Source of the DNA: JAIVJM01 sp963816985
Lineage (GTDB): Bacteria > Acidobacteriota > Blastocatellia > Pyrinomonadales > Pyrinomonadaceae
Length of the DNA: 64,000 nucleotides
NCBI GenBank assembly: GCA_963816985.1
Contig: CAWFMF010000004.1
Location: 3,100,001-3,164,000 of the forward strand
Reading direction: 5' to 3'
Shown here piece after piece: positions 24,691-34,311 of this stretch (position 1 is its first letter; every line of letters starts with the position of its first letter). The notes under the pieces were generated by a model. That model worked only from the letters and a program-made list of their open reading frames with translations. It ran no database searches and was not told where the DNA came from. The position numbers and the translations under genes are program-made.

Positions 24691-27600
24691 ATGACACGTC
24701 TTAAAAACGCCGCCCGCTGGCTCCTGATTTTTCAACTAACCTTCGGCGCTCTCTCTCCACTGACTCCACGGACGCGCGCCGCCGCGCCCGAAGCGGTCGT
24801 CGCGCAGGACGAGGGTGACGACGGCGACAAGCGTCAAGGCTTGCGCTTTCGCCTGAGCGAAGGCGCGGAAGAGTCGGAGGGACGGCAGCCCGCCGCCGCG
24901 CCGAGCGTCGCCCCGGCGGAGAAGATTTCCGAGGCCGAGGCCGCGAAGGTCTTGCAGCGTCTGCCGCCGCTGAAAGCTCAGGAGAGCGACGAGCAGGACT
25001 TCGCGCTGCGCGAAAAATCCCTGCCGCCGCCGCGCGCGGGTCAGACCGTGCTCGCCACGTTCCCCGCGCCCACGGAGAGGGAAGCGCCGGACGTTGCGGC
25101 CTCCGGCCCGTTCGAGGTCGTCCGCTACTCGCCCTCAGGCGAAGTCCCGCTCGCGCCGCAGTTGAACGTCACCTTCTCGCAGCCGATGGTCGCCGTCACT
25201 TCGCAGGAGGAGGCCGCGCGCGAAGTGCCCGTCCGCCTCTCGCCGCAAGTCGAAGGGCGCTGGCGTTGGCTGGGGACGAAGACTCTCATCTTCGACCCTG
25301 CGGGCGAGCGCCTGCCGATGGCGACCGAGTTCAACGTGAGCGTGCCCGACGGGGCGAGGTCGGCGACGGGCGGCGCGCTGAAGGCGCCCGTCTCATGGAA
25401 GTTCTCGACGCCCCCGCCGCAGTTGAAGACGAAGCACCCGGAGGGCCTCGTCGTCCGCCGCGACGCCGTCATCTTCGCGGAGTTCGACCAAAGGATTGAC
25501 CCGGCGGCGGTGCTGCGGACGGTGAGCGTGCGCGGCGGCGCGGCGGGGGCGGGCGGCAACTTGCCGCTGCGTCTCGCGACCGGGGATGAAATCGCCGCCG
25601 ACCCGAACGTCAGTCGCCTTGCGAAGGCGGCGGTGAAGGAACGCTGGCTCGCGTTCCGCGCCGTGGGCGCGGGCGGCGCGACCGCGATGGCCTTGCCGCA
25701 GGACGCGGGCGTGAGCGTCACGTTCGGCCCCGGCACGCCTTCCGCCGAAGGGCCGCGCGTGACGACGAAGCCGCAGGCGTTCTCGTTCCGCACCTTCGGC
25801 CCCTTGCGCGTCACGCGCCACCGCTGCGGCGGGGTGAGGGGCTGCACGCCGTTCGACCAGTGGCAGATTACCTTCAGCAACCCGCTCGACCGCGACGCCT
25901 TCGACCTGAAGCAGTTGCGCGTCTCGCCGGAGCTGCCCGACACGAAGATTCAAATCTACGGCAACACCCTGTACGTCGAGGGCACGAAGAAGGGGCGCAC
26001 GGCTTACAAGCTGACGCTCCCGGCCTCGCTCCGCGACGAGTTCGGGCAGACGCTCGGCGAGGACGTGACGCTCACCTTCAACGTCGGCAGCGCGACGCCG
26101 ATGCTCTTCTCGCAGGGCGGCGCGTTCGTCGTCCTCGACCCCTCGGCGCGACAGCCGACCTATTCGGTCTACAGCGTCAATCACCCTTCGCTCAAAGTGA
26201 GCCTCTACGCCGTCCAGCCTGAAGACTGGGAACGCTTCGGCGCGTACATGCGCGCGACGAATGGTTACTCCGACGGGTCGGCGCAGAAGACGAACACGCC
26301 GCCGGGCCGTCTCGTCTCTTCCGAGGTGGTCAAGGTCGCGGGCCAGCCCGACGAGATGACCGAGACGCGCATTGACCTCGCCCCGGCGCTCGCCAACGGT
26401 CTGGGGCAAGTCTTCGTCGTCTACGAGCAGACCATCCCGCCGCCCCCGCGTCAGCAGAAGCAGAAGGGGCACGTGTGGGTGCAGGTGACGAACATCGGGC
26501 TCGACGCCCTGGTTGACCGAGCGGAGCTGGTCGGGTTGGCGACCGCGCTCAAGGACGGGCAGCCGCTCGCGGGCGTCGAGATGAGCCTCCACGGCGGGGG
26601 CGGCGCGGCGACGAGCAAGGCCGACGGCACGGCGCGGCTCGCGCTCCCGCCGACCTCGACGGCGAAGACGGGGCTCCTCGTGGCGCGGCGCGGCGCGGAG
26701 ACGGCCATCCTGCCGGAGCGCGCCGATTGGTGGAGCACCGACAACGGTTGGGTGCGGCGCGAGGCCGTGGACTCCGTGCGCTGGTACGTCTTCGACGACC
26801 GCAAGATGTACCGGCCCGGCGAAGAGGTGAGCGTCAAGGGTTGGATTCGCCGCGTGGGCGGCGGCAAGACGGGCGACGTGGGCGCGCTCGCGGGCGTCGT
26901 CGAGGCCGTGCAGTACACGGTGCGCGACCCGCGCGGCAACGAACTCACGAAGGGCACGTTGAAGCCGAACCTGCTCGGCGGCTTCGACCTCAAGTTCAAG
27001 CTTCCGGACGCGTCGAACCTCGGCAACGCAATGCTCCAGCTCGAAACGGTCGGCGCGTCCGCGCCCGCCGAGGGCCGCCAGCACCAGCACTATTTTCAGG
27101 TGCAGGAGTTCCGCCGCCCCGAATTCGAAGTCAAGGCGAAGGCGAGCGAGGGGCCGCACTTCGTCGGCGCGCACGCGCAGGCGACGGTCTCGGCCAACTA
27201 CTTCGCGGGCGGCGGTCTGCCGAACTCCGAGGTCATCTGGCGGGTGACGGCGTCGCCGGGACACTTCACGCCGCCGAACCGTGATGACTACACCTTCGGC
27301 AAGTGGATTCCGTGGTGGGGCGGAGGCCGCTACGGTTCGCGCGGCGGAAGCACCACGTCGGAGAGCTTCAATGGGCGGACGGACGCGGCGGGCAACCACC
27401 GCCTCCGCATTGACTTCGAGGGCGTGCGTCCCCCGCAGGCATCCTCCGTCACGGCGCAGGCCAGCGTGACCGACGTTAACCGGCAGACGTGGACGGCGAC
27501 GACGACGATGCTCGTCCACCCGGCAGACCTCTACGTCGGCATCCGCAGCGACCGCACCTTCGTCCGGCAGGGCGAGCCGCTCGTCGTCCAGTCCATCGTC

Positions 27601-30600
27601 ACCGACCTCGACGGTCGCGCCGTCGCCGGTCGTGAGGTGAAGATGCGGGCCGCGCTCCTCGACTGGACTTATACGAAGGGCGAGTGGAAGCAGACGGAGG
27701 CCGACGTGCAGGAGTGTTCCGTGCGTTCGGCAAACGATTCGGTCAAGTGCAGCTTCACGCCGAAGAAGGGTGGCATGTATCGAGTGACGGCGCGCGTGCT
27801 CGACGACCGCGAGCGCCCGAACGAGAGCGAGCTGACGCTTTGGGTCGCGGGCGGGAAGCAACCGCCGAAGCGCGGCGTGGAGCAGGAGTCGGTCGAGCTT
27901 ATCCCCGACCGCAAGGAGTACCGCGCGGGCGAGGCGGCGGAGATTCTCGTCCAGTCGCCCTTCTTCCCGGCGGAAGGCATCCTGACGCTCAGGCGTTCGG
28001 GCCTCGTCCGCACCGAGCGCTTCCGCATGGACAGCGCCTCGCACACTTTGCGGATACCGATTGAGGAAGCCTACACGCCGAACGTCTACGTCCACGTCAA
28101 TCTCGTCGGGGCGACGGCGCGGACGAACCCTTCGGGCGAGGCGGACGAGAAGCTGCCGAAGCGACCGGCCTTCGCCGAAGGCGAGTTGAACCTCTCAGTC
28201 CCGCCGCTCGCGCGCAGGCTTCAGGTGACGGCAACGCCGCGCGACAAGGCTCTTGAGCCGGGCGGCGAGACGACCGTTAACGTCGAAGTGAAAGACGCGG
28301 CGGGCCGCGCGGTGCGGGGGAGCGAGCTGGCCGTCGTCGTCGTGGACGAATCGGTGCTGGCGCTCACGGGCTACCAGCTTCCAGACCCCGCCGCCCTCTT
28401 CTACACGCAGCGCGCGGCGGAAGTGCGCGATCACCACCTGCGCGCGAACGTCCTGCTCGAAGACCCGGCGCGCGTCGGCGAGCGACAGGTGCAGGGGCTC
28501 CCCGTAAACGGGCGCGATGCAGGCAGCGGGCCGGGGGCGGGCTTCGGCCTCACGGGCAGGGTCATGAGCGAGTCAGATGCCCCGCCCCCACCGATGGCGC
28601 GGATGGCCCGCCGTGGAGAGATGGACTTCGCGATGGTCAAAGAAAGCGAGGAGTCAAAAGCGGACGGCGGAGAGATTCGCCTGCGCTCGGACTTCAACGC
28701 GCTCGCCGTCTTCGTCCCCTCAGTCCTGACCGACTCGGACGGGCGCGTCGAGGTGAAGGTGAAAGTGCCCGACAACCTGACGCGCTACCGCGTGATGGCG
28801 GTCTCGGTGGCGGGCGACAAGCAGTTCGGCAAGGGCGAGTCCTCCATCACGGCGCGGATGCCTTTGATGGTGCGCCCCTCCGCGCCCCGCTTCCTCAACT
28901 TCGGCGACCGCTTCGAGTTGCCCGTCGTCGTCCAGAACCAGACGGACAAGCCTCTGGAAGTCAACGTCGCCGTGCGCGCCGCGAACGCCGAGCTGACCGA
29001 CGGCACGGGCCGCCGCGTCACCGTGCCCGCCAACGACCGTGTGGAAGTGCGCTTCCCGACCTCGGCTTCGAGGGTTGGGCGCGCGCGTTTCCAACTCGCC
29101 GCCGCTTCGGGCCGACACTCGGACGCCGCCGAGATTGACCTCCCCGTCTGGACTCCCGCCACCACCGAAGCCTTCGCCACCTACGGCGAGTTGGACGCTT
29201 CCGGCGGCTCGGTCGTCCAGCCCTTCAAAGCGCCTCCCGGCGTCTTCCCGCAGTTCGGCGGACTGGAAGTGACGACCTCCTCGACGCAGCTTCAGGCGTT
29301 GACGGACGCCGTGCTCTACCTCGTCGCCTATCCTTACGAATGCTCGGAGCAGTTGTCCTCGCGCGTCCTCGCCGTGGCCGCTCTGCGCGACGTGCTCACG
29401 GCCTTCAAGGCCAAAGACCTGCCCACGCCCGACGAGATGAAGGCAGCGGTCGGGCGCGACCTCAAGCGGCTTCAGGGGATGCAGAACCCGGACGGCGGCT
29501 TCGGCTTCTGGCGTCGCGGCGAGGAGTCCTGGCCCTACGTCAGTATCCACGTCGCGCACGCCATCGCGCGCGCCAAAGAGAAGGGCTTCGACGTGCCCGA
29601 CGAGATGCTCAACAAGTCGAAGTCGTACCTGCGAAACGTCGAGCAGCGCATCCCAAGTTATTACAGTCAGGACGCGCGCAACGCGCTCATCGCCTACGCC
29701 TTGAACGTCCGCCAACGCATGGGCGACCGCGATGCGGCGCGCGCGCGGAAATTGATTGCGACGGCGGGGCTCGAAAAGCTCTCGCTCGAAGCCGTCGGCT
29801 GGCTTTTGCCCGTGCTCTCCGGCGACGCGGCGTCGGCGGCGGAAGTCGCCGCCATCCGCCGTCACCTCAACAACCGCGCGACCGAGACCGCCGGGGCCGC
29901 GCACTTCGTCACCTCCTACGCCGACGCCGACTACCTGCTTCTTCATTCGAGCCGCCGCGCCAACGGAGTCATCCTCGACGCGCTCATCGGCGACCAGCCG
30001 CAAAGCGACTTGATTCCGAAGATCGTGCGCGGGCTGCTCGCGCACCGCAAGCAGGGCCGTTGGGAGAACACGCAGGAGAACGTCTTCATCCTCCTCGCGC
30101 TCGACCGCTACTTCAACACTTATGAGAAGACGACGCCCGACTTCGTCGCGCGCGCGTGGGTCGGCGAGGCTTACGCGGGCGAACAGGCATTCCGCGGGCG
30201 CTCGACCGAGCGGCGGCAGATCAACGTGCCGATGAGCTATCTGGCCGAGAGGCCGGGGACGCAGAACTTGATTCTGAGCAAGGAGGGCGCGGGGCGTCTC
30301 TACTACCGCGTCGGGATGCAGTACGCGCCCGCGAGTTTGAAGCTCGCCGCCGCCGACTACGGCTTCACGGTCGAGCGCGTCTACGAGGCCGTTGATAATC
30401 CTTCGGACGTGCGGCGCGACGCGGACGGCACGTGGCGCATCAAGTCGGGCTCGAAGGTGCGCGTGCGCCTCACGCTCGGCGCTCCGACGCGTCGCTATCA
30501 CGTCGCGCTCGTAGACCCTCTGCCCGCCGGGCTCGAAGCCTTGAACCCCGCGCTCGCCGTGACCGGGGCCGTCCCGCCGGATCAGAGGGCCGAGGCTCCC

Positions 30601-30834
30601 GCTTCAGGACGCGGCTGGTGGTGGTGGCATCGCCCCTGGTTCGAGCACCAGAACATGCGCGACGAGAGGGTCGAAGCCTTCGCCTCGCTCCTCTGGGACG
30701 GCGTCTATAACTACTCCTACGTCGCCCGCGCCACCACGCCCGGACACTTCGTCGTCCCGCCCCCGAAGGCCGAGGAGATGTACCACCCCGAAACCTTCGG
30801 GCGCGGCTCGACGGACAGGGTTATCGTGGAATGA
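24691..30834 (+). CDS. Bacterial alpha-2-macroglobulin (MG2 family) with thioester
   Basis: 2047 residues. Start ATG 24691, with ATGAGG five bases upstream, followed by a signal peptide (WLLIFQLTFGALSPL). Alpha-2-macroglobulins trap proteases by covalent linkage after bait-region cleavage. A string of beta-sandwich MG domains (~130-1200) includes MYRPGEEVSVKGWIRR (MG2 signature) and KKGGMYRVTARVLD. A bait-like region with VVVVDESVLALTGYQLPDPAALFY leads into the A2M domain (DFNALAVFVPSVLTDSDGRVEVKVKVPDNLTRYRVMAV). The thioester is present as CSEQ (Cys1551) in PYECSEQLSSR, followed by the terpenoid-cyclase-like helical TED (NPDGGFGFWRRGEES). No lipobox Cys at the N-terminus, so it is periplasmic rather than lipid-anchored. 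No pbpC neighbour, unlike the E. coli type. Confidence 0.93.
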   Translation: MTRLKNAARWLLIFQLTFGALSPLTPRTRAAAPEAVVAQDEGDDGDKRQGLRFRLSEGAEESEGRQPAAAPSVAPAEKISEAEAAKVLQRLPPLKAQESDEQDFALREKSLPPPRAGQTVLATFPAPTEREAPDVAASGPFEVVRYSPSGEVPLAPQLNVTFSQPMVAVTSQEEAAREVPVRLSPQVEGRWRWLGTKTLIFDPAGERLPMATEFNVSVPDGARSATGGALKAPVSWKFSTPPPQLKTKHPEGLVVRRDAVIFAEFDQRIDPAAVLRTVSVRGGAAGAGGNLPLRLATGDEIAADPNVSRLAKAAVKERWLAFRAVGAGGATAMALPQDAGVSVTFGPGTPSAEGPRVTTKPQAFSFRTFGPLRVTRHRCGGVRGCTPFDQWQITFSNPLDRDAFDLKQLRVSPELPDTKIQIYGNTLYVEGTKKGRTAYKLTLPASLRDEFGQTLGEDVTLTFNVGSATPMLFSQGGAFVVLDPSARQPTYSVYSVNHPSLKVSLYAVQPEDWERFGAYMRATNGYSDGSAQKTNTPPGRLVSSEVVKVAGQPDEMTETRIDLAPALANGLGQVFVVYEQTIPPPPRQQKQKGHVWVQVTNIGLDALVDRAELVGLATALKDGQPLAGVEMSLHGGGGAATSKADGTARLALPPTSTAKTGLLVARRGAETAILPERADWWSTDNGWVRREAVDSVRWYVFDDRKMYRPGEEVSVKGWIRRVGGGKTGDVGALAGVVEAVQYTVRDPRGNELTKGTLKPNLLGGFDLKFKLPDASNLGNAMLQLETVGASAPAEGRQHQHYFQVQEFRRPEFEVKAKASEGPHFVGAHAQATVSANYFAGGGLPNSEVIWRVTASPGHFTPPNRDDYTFGKWIPWWGGGRYGSRGGSTTSESFNGRTDAAGNHRLRIDFEGVRPPQASSVTAQASVTDVNRQTWTATTTMLVHPADLYVGIRSDRTFVRQGEPLVVQSIVTDLDGRAVAGREVKMRAALLDWTYTKGEWKQTEADVQECSVRSANDSVKCSFTPKKGGMYRVTARVLDDRERPNESELTLWVAGGKQPPKRGVEQESVELIPDRKEYRAGEAAEILVQSPFFPAEGILTLRRSGLVRTERFRMDSASHTLRIPIEEAYTPNVYVHVNLVGATARTNPSGEADEKLPKRPAFAEGELNLSVPPLARRLQVTATPRDKALEPGGETTVNVEVKDAAGRAVRGSELAVVVVDESVLALTGYQLPDPAALFYTQRAAEVRDHHLRANVLLEDPARVGERQVQGLPVNGRDAGSGPGAGFGLTGRVMSESDAPPPPMARMARRGEMDFAMVKESEESKADGGEIRLRSDFNALAVFVPSVLTDSDGRVEVKVKVPDNLTRYRVMAVSVAGDKQFGKGESSITARMPLMVRPSAPRFLNFGDRFELPVVVQNQTDKPLEVNVAVRAANAELTDGTGRRVTVPANDRVEVRFPTSASRVGRARFQLAAASGRHSDAAEIDLPVWTPATTEAFATYGELDASGGSVVQPFKAPPGVFPQFGGLEVTTSSTQLQALTDAVLYLVAYPYECSEQLSSRVLAVAALRDVLTAFKAKDLPTPDEMKAAVGRDLKRLQGMQNPDGGFGFWRRGEESWPYVSIHVAHAIARAKEKGFDVPDEMLNKSKSYLRNVEQRIPSYYSQDARNALIAYALNVRQRMGDRDAARARKLIATAGLEKLSLEAVGWLLPVLSGDAASAAEVAAIRRHLNNRATETAGAAHFVTSYADADYLLLHSSRRANGVILDALIGDQPQSDLIPKIVRGLLAHRKQGRWENTQENVFILLALDRYFNTYEKTTPDFVARAWVGEAYAGEQAFRGRSTERRQINVPMSYLAERPGTQNLILSKEGAGRLYYRVGMQYAPASLKLAAADYGFTVERVYEAVDNPSDVRRDADGTWRIKSGSKVRVRLTLGAPTRRYHVALVDPLPAGLEALNPALAVTGAVPPDQRAEAPASGRGWWWWHRPWFEHQNMRDERVEAFASLLWDGVYNYSYVARATTPGHFVVPPPKAEEMYHPETFGRGSTDRVIVE

Positions 30835-30846
30835 AAGGGGAATGGC

Positions 30847-31179
30847 TCAGGGGAGCATGAGGTGCGATCTGGCATCGTCCAACGCGAAGGTGTGGATGGC
30901 GACGGAATGATTCCTCAGTAAGTCTTCGATGGTTTTGGTCGGACAGTTGCCGACGCGGAGCCAGATGAACTTCGGCGGGCTGCCGTAGAGCAGGCTGCGC
31001 TGCTGGAAGTCGGAATCTTTCGAGACGATGGCGAAGCCGTTGCGCTTGGCGTAATCCCAAATCGCGTCGTCCTCGGAGTCGCGCAGGCCCACTTCGCGCA
31101 CGTGGACGCTTCCGGCGTAAAGGTCAGCGAGTTGACTTGGCAGGCGCGGCGAGAGGTTCTGGTCAAACAGCAGCTTCAT
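30847..31179 (-). CDS. DUF5615 PIN-like toxin of a type II TA pair
   Basis: 110 residues: MKLLFDQNLSPRL (the conserved D-Q/E-N start of this PIN-like family), then DDAIWDYAKRNGFAIVSKDSDF (second acidic cluster) and VGNCPTKTIEDLL. The family is a predicted Mg-dependent ribonuclease toxin. It overlaps the upstream DUF433 antitoxin by 17 bases, so the pair is translationally coupled with antitoxin first. Convergent with the MG2 gene. Confidence 0.88.
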   Translation of the reverse strand: MKLLFDQNLSPRLPSQLADLYAGSVHVREVGLRDSEDDAIWDYAKRNGFAIVSKDSDFQQRSLLYGSPPKFIWLRVGNCPTKTIEDLLRNHSVAIHTFALDDARSHLMLP

Positions 31180-31402
31180 AAGTCGGCAGGGTCGCTAGTC
31201 TGCGCTCGCGGTCGGCGGCAAAGGCGAGGCAGGCGCGGATGTCTTCGAGAGTGAGGTCGGGGAAGTCCGCGAGAATCTCCTCCTCGGTCATGCCTCCGGC
31301 CAGATACTCAAGGACATCCGTGACGGTCATGCGCGTGCCGCGAATGCAAGGCTTGCCGCTGCGCTTGCCCGGCTCGATGGTGATGATCTTGCTGTAGTCC
31401 AT
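31163..31402 (-). CDS. DUF433 antitoxin
   Basis: 79 residues: ITIEPGKRSGKPCIRGTRMTVTDVLEYLAGGMTEEEILADFPDLTLEDIRACLAFA, the canonical DUF433 winged-helix sequence. It should bind and neutralise the DUF5615 toxin and repress the shared promoter. The first gene of the two-gene operon. Confidence 0.92.
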   Translation of the reverse strand: MDYSKIITIEPGKRSGKPCIRGTRMTVTDVLEYLAGGMTEEEILADFPDLTLEDIRACLAFAADRERRLATLPTYEAAV

Positions 31403-31439
31403 GCGGCGATGATAGCAGAATCGGGGCTGCCTTCAAGGG

Positions 31440-32852
31440 CTACTTGTTGAGTTGGACGTAGCTCTCGCGTTCGGGCGGGGCGGCGTCTTCGTCGGCGATG
31501 TTGGCGAGGCGGTGGATGACGCGACCGAAGTATTTGATGCCGTGGACGAAGTCGTCGAGGCGGATGTTCTCGTCGGGGCCGTGGGGGTTGGAGCCCGAAT
31601 GGCTGACGCCGAAGGAGACGACGGGCGTGGGCGGGTACTGGACGCCGCAGACCGCGCCGACGGGGCCGCTCGCCGGGTCGAGCGGGTAGACGACGGGCGG
31701 GGCTTTGTAAATCTCCTCGGCGCTCTCGATGGCGGCGCGGGCCACCGCCGAGCGCGGCGAGGACTTGGCGTAAGGGGCTTGCCCCAGCTCGTCAATCTCC
31801 ACGTCCTGAAAGCCGCGCGTGTCGAGGTGCTTGCGTAAGAGTTTGACGACGAGTTCGGGCGTGAGGTCGGGGACGAGACGGAAGTCGAGCCGCGCCGTGG
31901 CCGCGCCCGGCAGGATGGTCTTCGCGCCCGCCTCGGTGTGGCCCGTGCGGATGCCGCAGATGGTGCAGGTCGGGCCGAAGATGAGTTCCTTCGTCAACTC
32001 ACGTCCAGTCATCCCGCGCACCCAACTGCCGATGCGGAACTCTCGGCGCAAGCCCGCCTCGTCCAACTCGACCGTCTTCAAGGTCTGCTTATCTTCCGCC
32101 GTAATCGGCGCGACGTGCGACGAGAAGCCGTCAATCGTAATCACGCCTTTGGGCGAGACGACCGTCGCGAGCGCCTGCACCAGACGCCACGCGGGGTTCG
32201 GGACGATGCCGCCCCACTTCGAGTGGAGGTCGGTGCGCGCGCCGTGGACGCGCAGCTCAAGGAAGGCGATGCCCTTAAAGCCGAGGTTGATGACGAGGCG
32301 GTCGTTGGTGTCGCGGTAGCCGTCGTCCCAGACGCAGCCGTCGGCCCGGAGCGCCTCGCCGTGCTCCGCCGCGAAGCGGTAGAGGCTCGGACTCGCAAGA
32401 CCGTCCTCGCCCTCGATGATGAAGCGGAGGCAGACCGGGAGTTTACCGAAAGTTTTCTGATACGCCTCGACCGCCGCGAGGCGCGCGACCAGATCGCCCT
32501 TGCTGTTCGACGCGCCGCGCGCGTAGAGCTTGCCGTCCGTGATGACCGCCGCGAAGGGGCCGGAAGACCACTCGGTCAACTGCCCGACGGGCTGCACGTC
32601 GTAGTGGCCGTAGACGACGAAGCAGCGGTCGCCCGCGCCGCACTCGCCGTAGACGATGGGGAAGCCGCTCCCCATCTTAAATGTTCGCGTGCCCGCGCCG
32701 ACGCGCTGCAACAGTTGCTCGACCTGCTCCGCCACGGCGCGCATCCCCGTCCCCCGCGCCGCCACCGAAGGCATCCGGCACAGGGCTTGAAGCCGCTCCG
32801 TGAAGGAGCGCGCGTGGCGGTCAACGTAGCGGTCGAAGCGGGTAAAGGGCAT
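31440..32852 (-). CDS. M20-family metallopeptidase (dipeptidase type)
   Basis: 470 residues. The fold is the CNDP/PepV-like M20 family: first metal motif GHYDVQPV, acidic motif IIEGEDGLASPSL, dimerisation/lid segment GFKGIAFLELRVHGARTDLHSKWGG, and C-terminal His in FGVSHSGSNPHGPDENI. The motif that normally reads GRG(A/S)xDDKG, in which the first Asp bridges the two metals, reads ARGASNSKGD here, so that Asp appears replaced by Asn. It may be a subfamily with altered metal use or a weakened enzyme. It is followed by the TA pair and preceded by the word repeat at 32853-32969 and the GNAT gene on the same strand. Confidence 0.88.
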   Translation of the reverse strand: MPFTRFDRYVDRHARSFTERLQALCRMPSVAARGTGMRAVAEQVEQLLQRVGAGTRTFKMGSGFPIVYGECGAGDRCFVVYGHYDVQPVGQLTEWSSGPFAAVITDGKLYARGASNSKGDLVARLAAVEAYQKTFGKLPVCLRFIIEGEDGLASPSLYRFAAEHGEALRADGCVWDDGYRDTNDRLVINLGFKGIAFLELRVHGARTDLHSKWGGIVPNPAWRLVQALATVVSPKGVITIDGFSSHVAPITAEDKQTLKTVELDEAGLRREFRIGSWVRGMTGRELTKELIFGPTCTICGIRTGHTEAGAKTILPGAATARLDFRLVPDLTPELVVKLLRKHLDTRGFQDVEIDELGQAPYAKSSPRSAVARAAIESAEEIYKAPPVVYPLDPASGPVGAVCGVQYPPTPVVSFGVSHSGSNPHGPDENIRLDDFVHGIKYFGRVIHRLANIADEDAAPPERESYVQLNK

Positions 32853-32969
32853 AGGTAAAAGCCGTAAACCGTAAACCGTGACGGGTGACAGGAGAAATCC
32901 GTAAATCGTGAACCGTAACAGGGAAGAGCAGGTTTTTTACTTGTCACCTGTCACGGTTTACCTGTCACG
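32853..32969. repeat. 7-bp word repeat (CCGTAAA / GTGACAG type)
   Basis: CCGTAAA units with GTGACAG variants form the left half (from ~32860) and their reverse complements (GGTTTAC, CTGTCAC) the right half (32941-32968). The right half supplies the last codons and TAA stop of the GNAT gene. The same word family recurs at 42977-43110. Confidence 0.8.
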
Positions 32970-33734
32970 AAAGAAAAGGTATCTGGGCCGCGAAGGGTCG
33001 CGCTCGAAGCTCGTGCAGACGAGGCCGTCGGCTATCGCGTGCTGAAATTCTTCGCGGACGCGGAGTAGTTCGCGCCGCGCCTCGTGGGGGTCTTCTTTAA
33101 GGAGCGCGCCCCAGTGCGGGGGAATCTCGACGGCGGCTTCGGGTCTGCCCAAAGGTTCCGGCGCGTCGCCCCGCGCGAGGGCTTCGACGCGGGGCGAGTC
33201 GAGCGCCCACTCGGCGACGAGGCGGTCGCTGTCGAGGCCGAGCGTCTTGCCGAACTCGCCCGTCGCCGTCGAGTAGTCCGTGCCGTAAAAGTTGACGGCG
33301 TAGGAGCGCACCGTCACTCCGAGCCGGTTCAAGTTGAAGTGCGCGTTGCGCGACTGCACGGGGTCCCAAGTCCACTTGACGAAGCGCCAGCCCTCACTCA
33401 TCGCGCGCTCGCGCTGCGCCCACTTGAGCCGCGCGCCGACGCCGCGGTTCTGGTAGTCCTTCGCCACGGCCATCATGTGCGAGTAGCCGTAAAGCTCTCG
33501 CCCGCGCGCGGCGACCTGCGTGAGCACGAAGCCGACGAGCCGCGTGCCAGCGAACGCGCCGAGCGTCCAGCCGCCCGCGCCCCGCACGACGATGAGGTGG
33601 CGGCGCGGCGAAAGCTCAAGGTCTGGGAGCCCGAACGCCTCGCGCTGCAAGCGCACGCACTCGTCGAACTCCTCGACGGTCGTGCATTCGCGCACCGCAA
33701 TCTCTTCGCTGTCTCGTTGCTCTGTTCGCTCCAT
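32958..33734 (-). CDS. GNAT-family N-acetyltransferase (COG3375-like)
   Basis: 258 residues. The acetyl-CoA binding core is visible: LVGFVLTQV, then YGYSHMMAVAKDYQNRGVGARLKWAQRERAM, where Q-N-R-G-V-G is the Q/RxxGxG/A pyrophosphate loop. The partner segment WTWDPVQSRNAHFNLNRLGVTVRSYAVNFYGTDYS is typical of the large COG3375 branch. Substrate unknown. The final residues R-D-R and the stop come from a 7-bp word repeat. It is in line with the YaeQ-like gene 15 bases upstream, probably one operon. Confidence 0.82.
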   Translation of the reverse strand: MERTEQRDSEEIAVRECTTVEEFDECVRLQREAFGLPDLELSPRRHLIVVRGAGGWTLGAFAGTRLVGFVLTQVAARGRELYGYSHMMAVAKDYQNRGVGARLKWAQRERAMSEGWRFVKWTWDPVQSRNAHFNLNRLGVTVRSYAVNFYGTDYSTATGEFGKTLGLDSDRLVAEWALDSPRVEALARGDAPEPLGRPEAAVEIPPHWGALLKEDPHEARRELLRVREEFQHAIADGLVCTSFERDPSRPRYLFFRDR

Positions 33735-33749
33735 TCGACTCGGACGTTC

Positions 33750-34220
33750 CTAGACGACGGTCTTCGTATGCCAACTCGACGGCACGCGCTCGATTCTTCG
33801 TTCGGCGGAGAGACTTTCGATCTCCTCGACGAAGTTGAAGAGCACGAGCCGACCGCCTTCGCGGTATCGCGGCTCGACCGCCGCGCGCAGCTCTTTGACT
33901 AAGGCCCCGACGCCGCAGTCAATCTTGAAGAGCGCGAGCCGCCCGACGCCGCCGTGCTTCAGGAGCCAAGCCACCTTGCGCATCGAGACCATCCCGCACT
34001 CGCCCCAGAAAGGGAAGCGCGCGCCCGCACGCTCGGCGTCGCTTCGCGCCACGAGGTCTGGCTTGTAACGCAGCCCGACGCGCAGCTCGATTTCTAATTG
34101 CGGATACTCCTCGACAAATAACGCGTAGCCGAGCGCCTTGAGCAAGACGTGCCCGTAGCCCTCGCCCGTGCGCTGCCAGAGGCGCACGCGCCGCCCCGCC
34201 AGCTCGAAGTCGTAAATCAT
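33750..34220 (-). CDS. Conserved protein with PD-(D/E)xK-like (YaeQ-like) core
   Basis: 156 residues. The segment LRVGLRYKPDLVARSD followed by FPFWGECGMVSMRKVAWLLKHGGVGRLALFKID has the Asp...Glu-x-Gly layout and flanking strands and helix of a PD-(D/E)xK nuclease-like fold, as in YaeQ. I do not recognise a named family with certainty. No signal or membrane segment. No strong ribosome-binding site before ATG 34220. It lies directly upstream of the GNAT gene, with the word repeat at 34228-34311 on its other side. Confidence 0.6.
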   Translation of the reverse strand: MIYDFELAGRRVRLWQRTGEGYGHVLLKALGYALFVEEYPQLEIELRVGLRYKPDLVARSDAERAGARFPFWGECGMVSMRKVAWLLKHGGVGRLALFKIDCGVGALVKELRAAVEPRYREGGRLVLFNFVEEIESLSAERRIERVPSSWHTKTVV

Positions 34221-34227
34221 CGGTCGA

Positions 34228-34311
34228 GTTCAAAGTTTAAAGTTCAAAGTTCAAAGTTGCAAAGCCTCAACCGACTTTGAACCTTGAACTTTAAACTTTG
34301 AGCTTTGAACT
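34228..34311. repeat. 7-bp word repeat with inverted arms (GTTCAAA type)
   Basis: Left arm: five GTTCAAA-like units (34228-34262). Right arm: five or six ACTTTGA-like units (34274-34311). The right arm touches the stop codon of the MCP-SBP gene (34310-34312). Confidence 0.88.

Noticed and set aside
25393..28095. 900-codon minus-strand frame opposite the MG2 gene
   Set aside because: No recognisable domain and strong antisense composition bias; the + strand protein is a complete macroglobulin.
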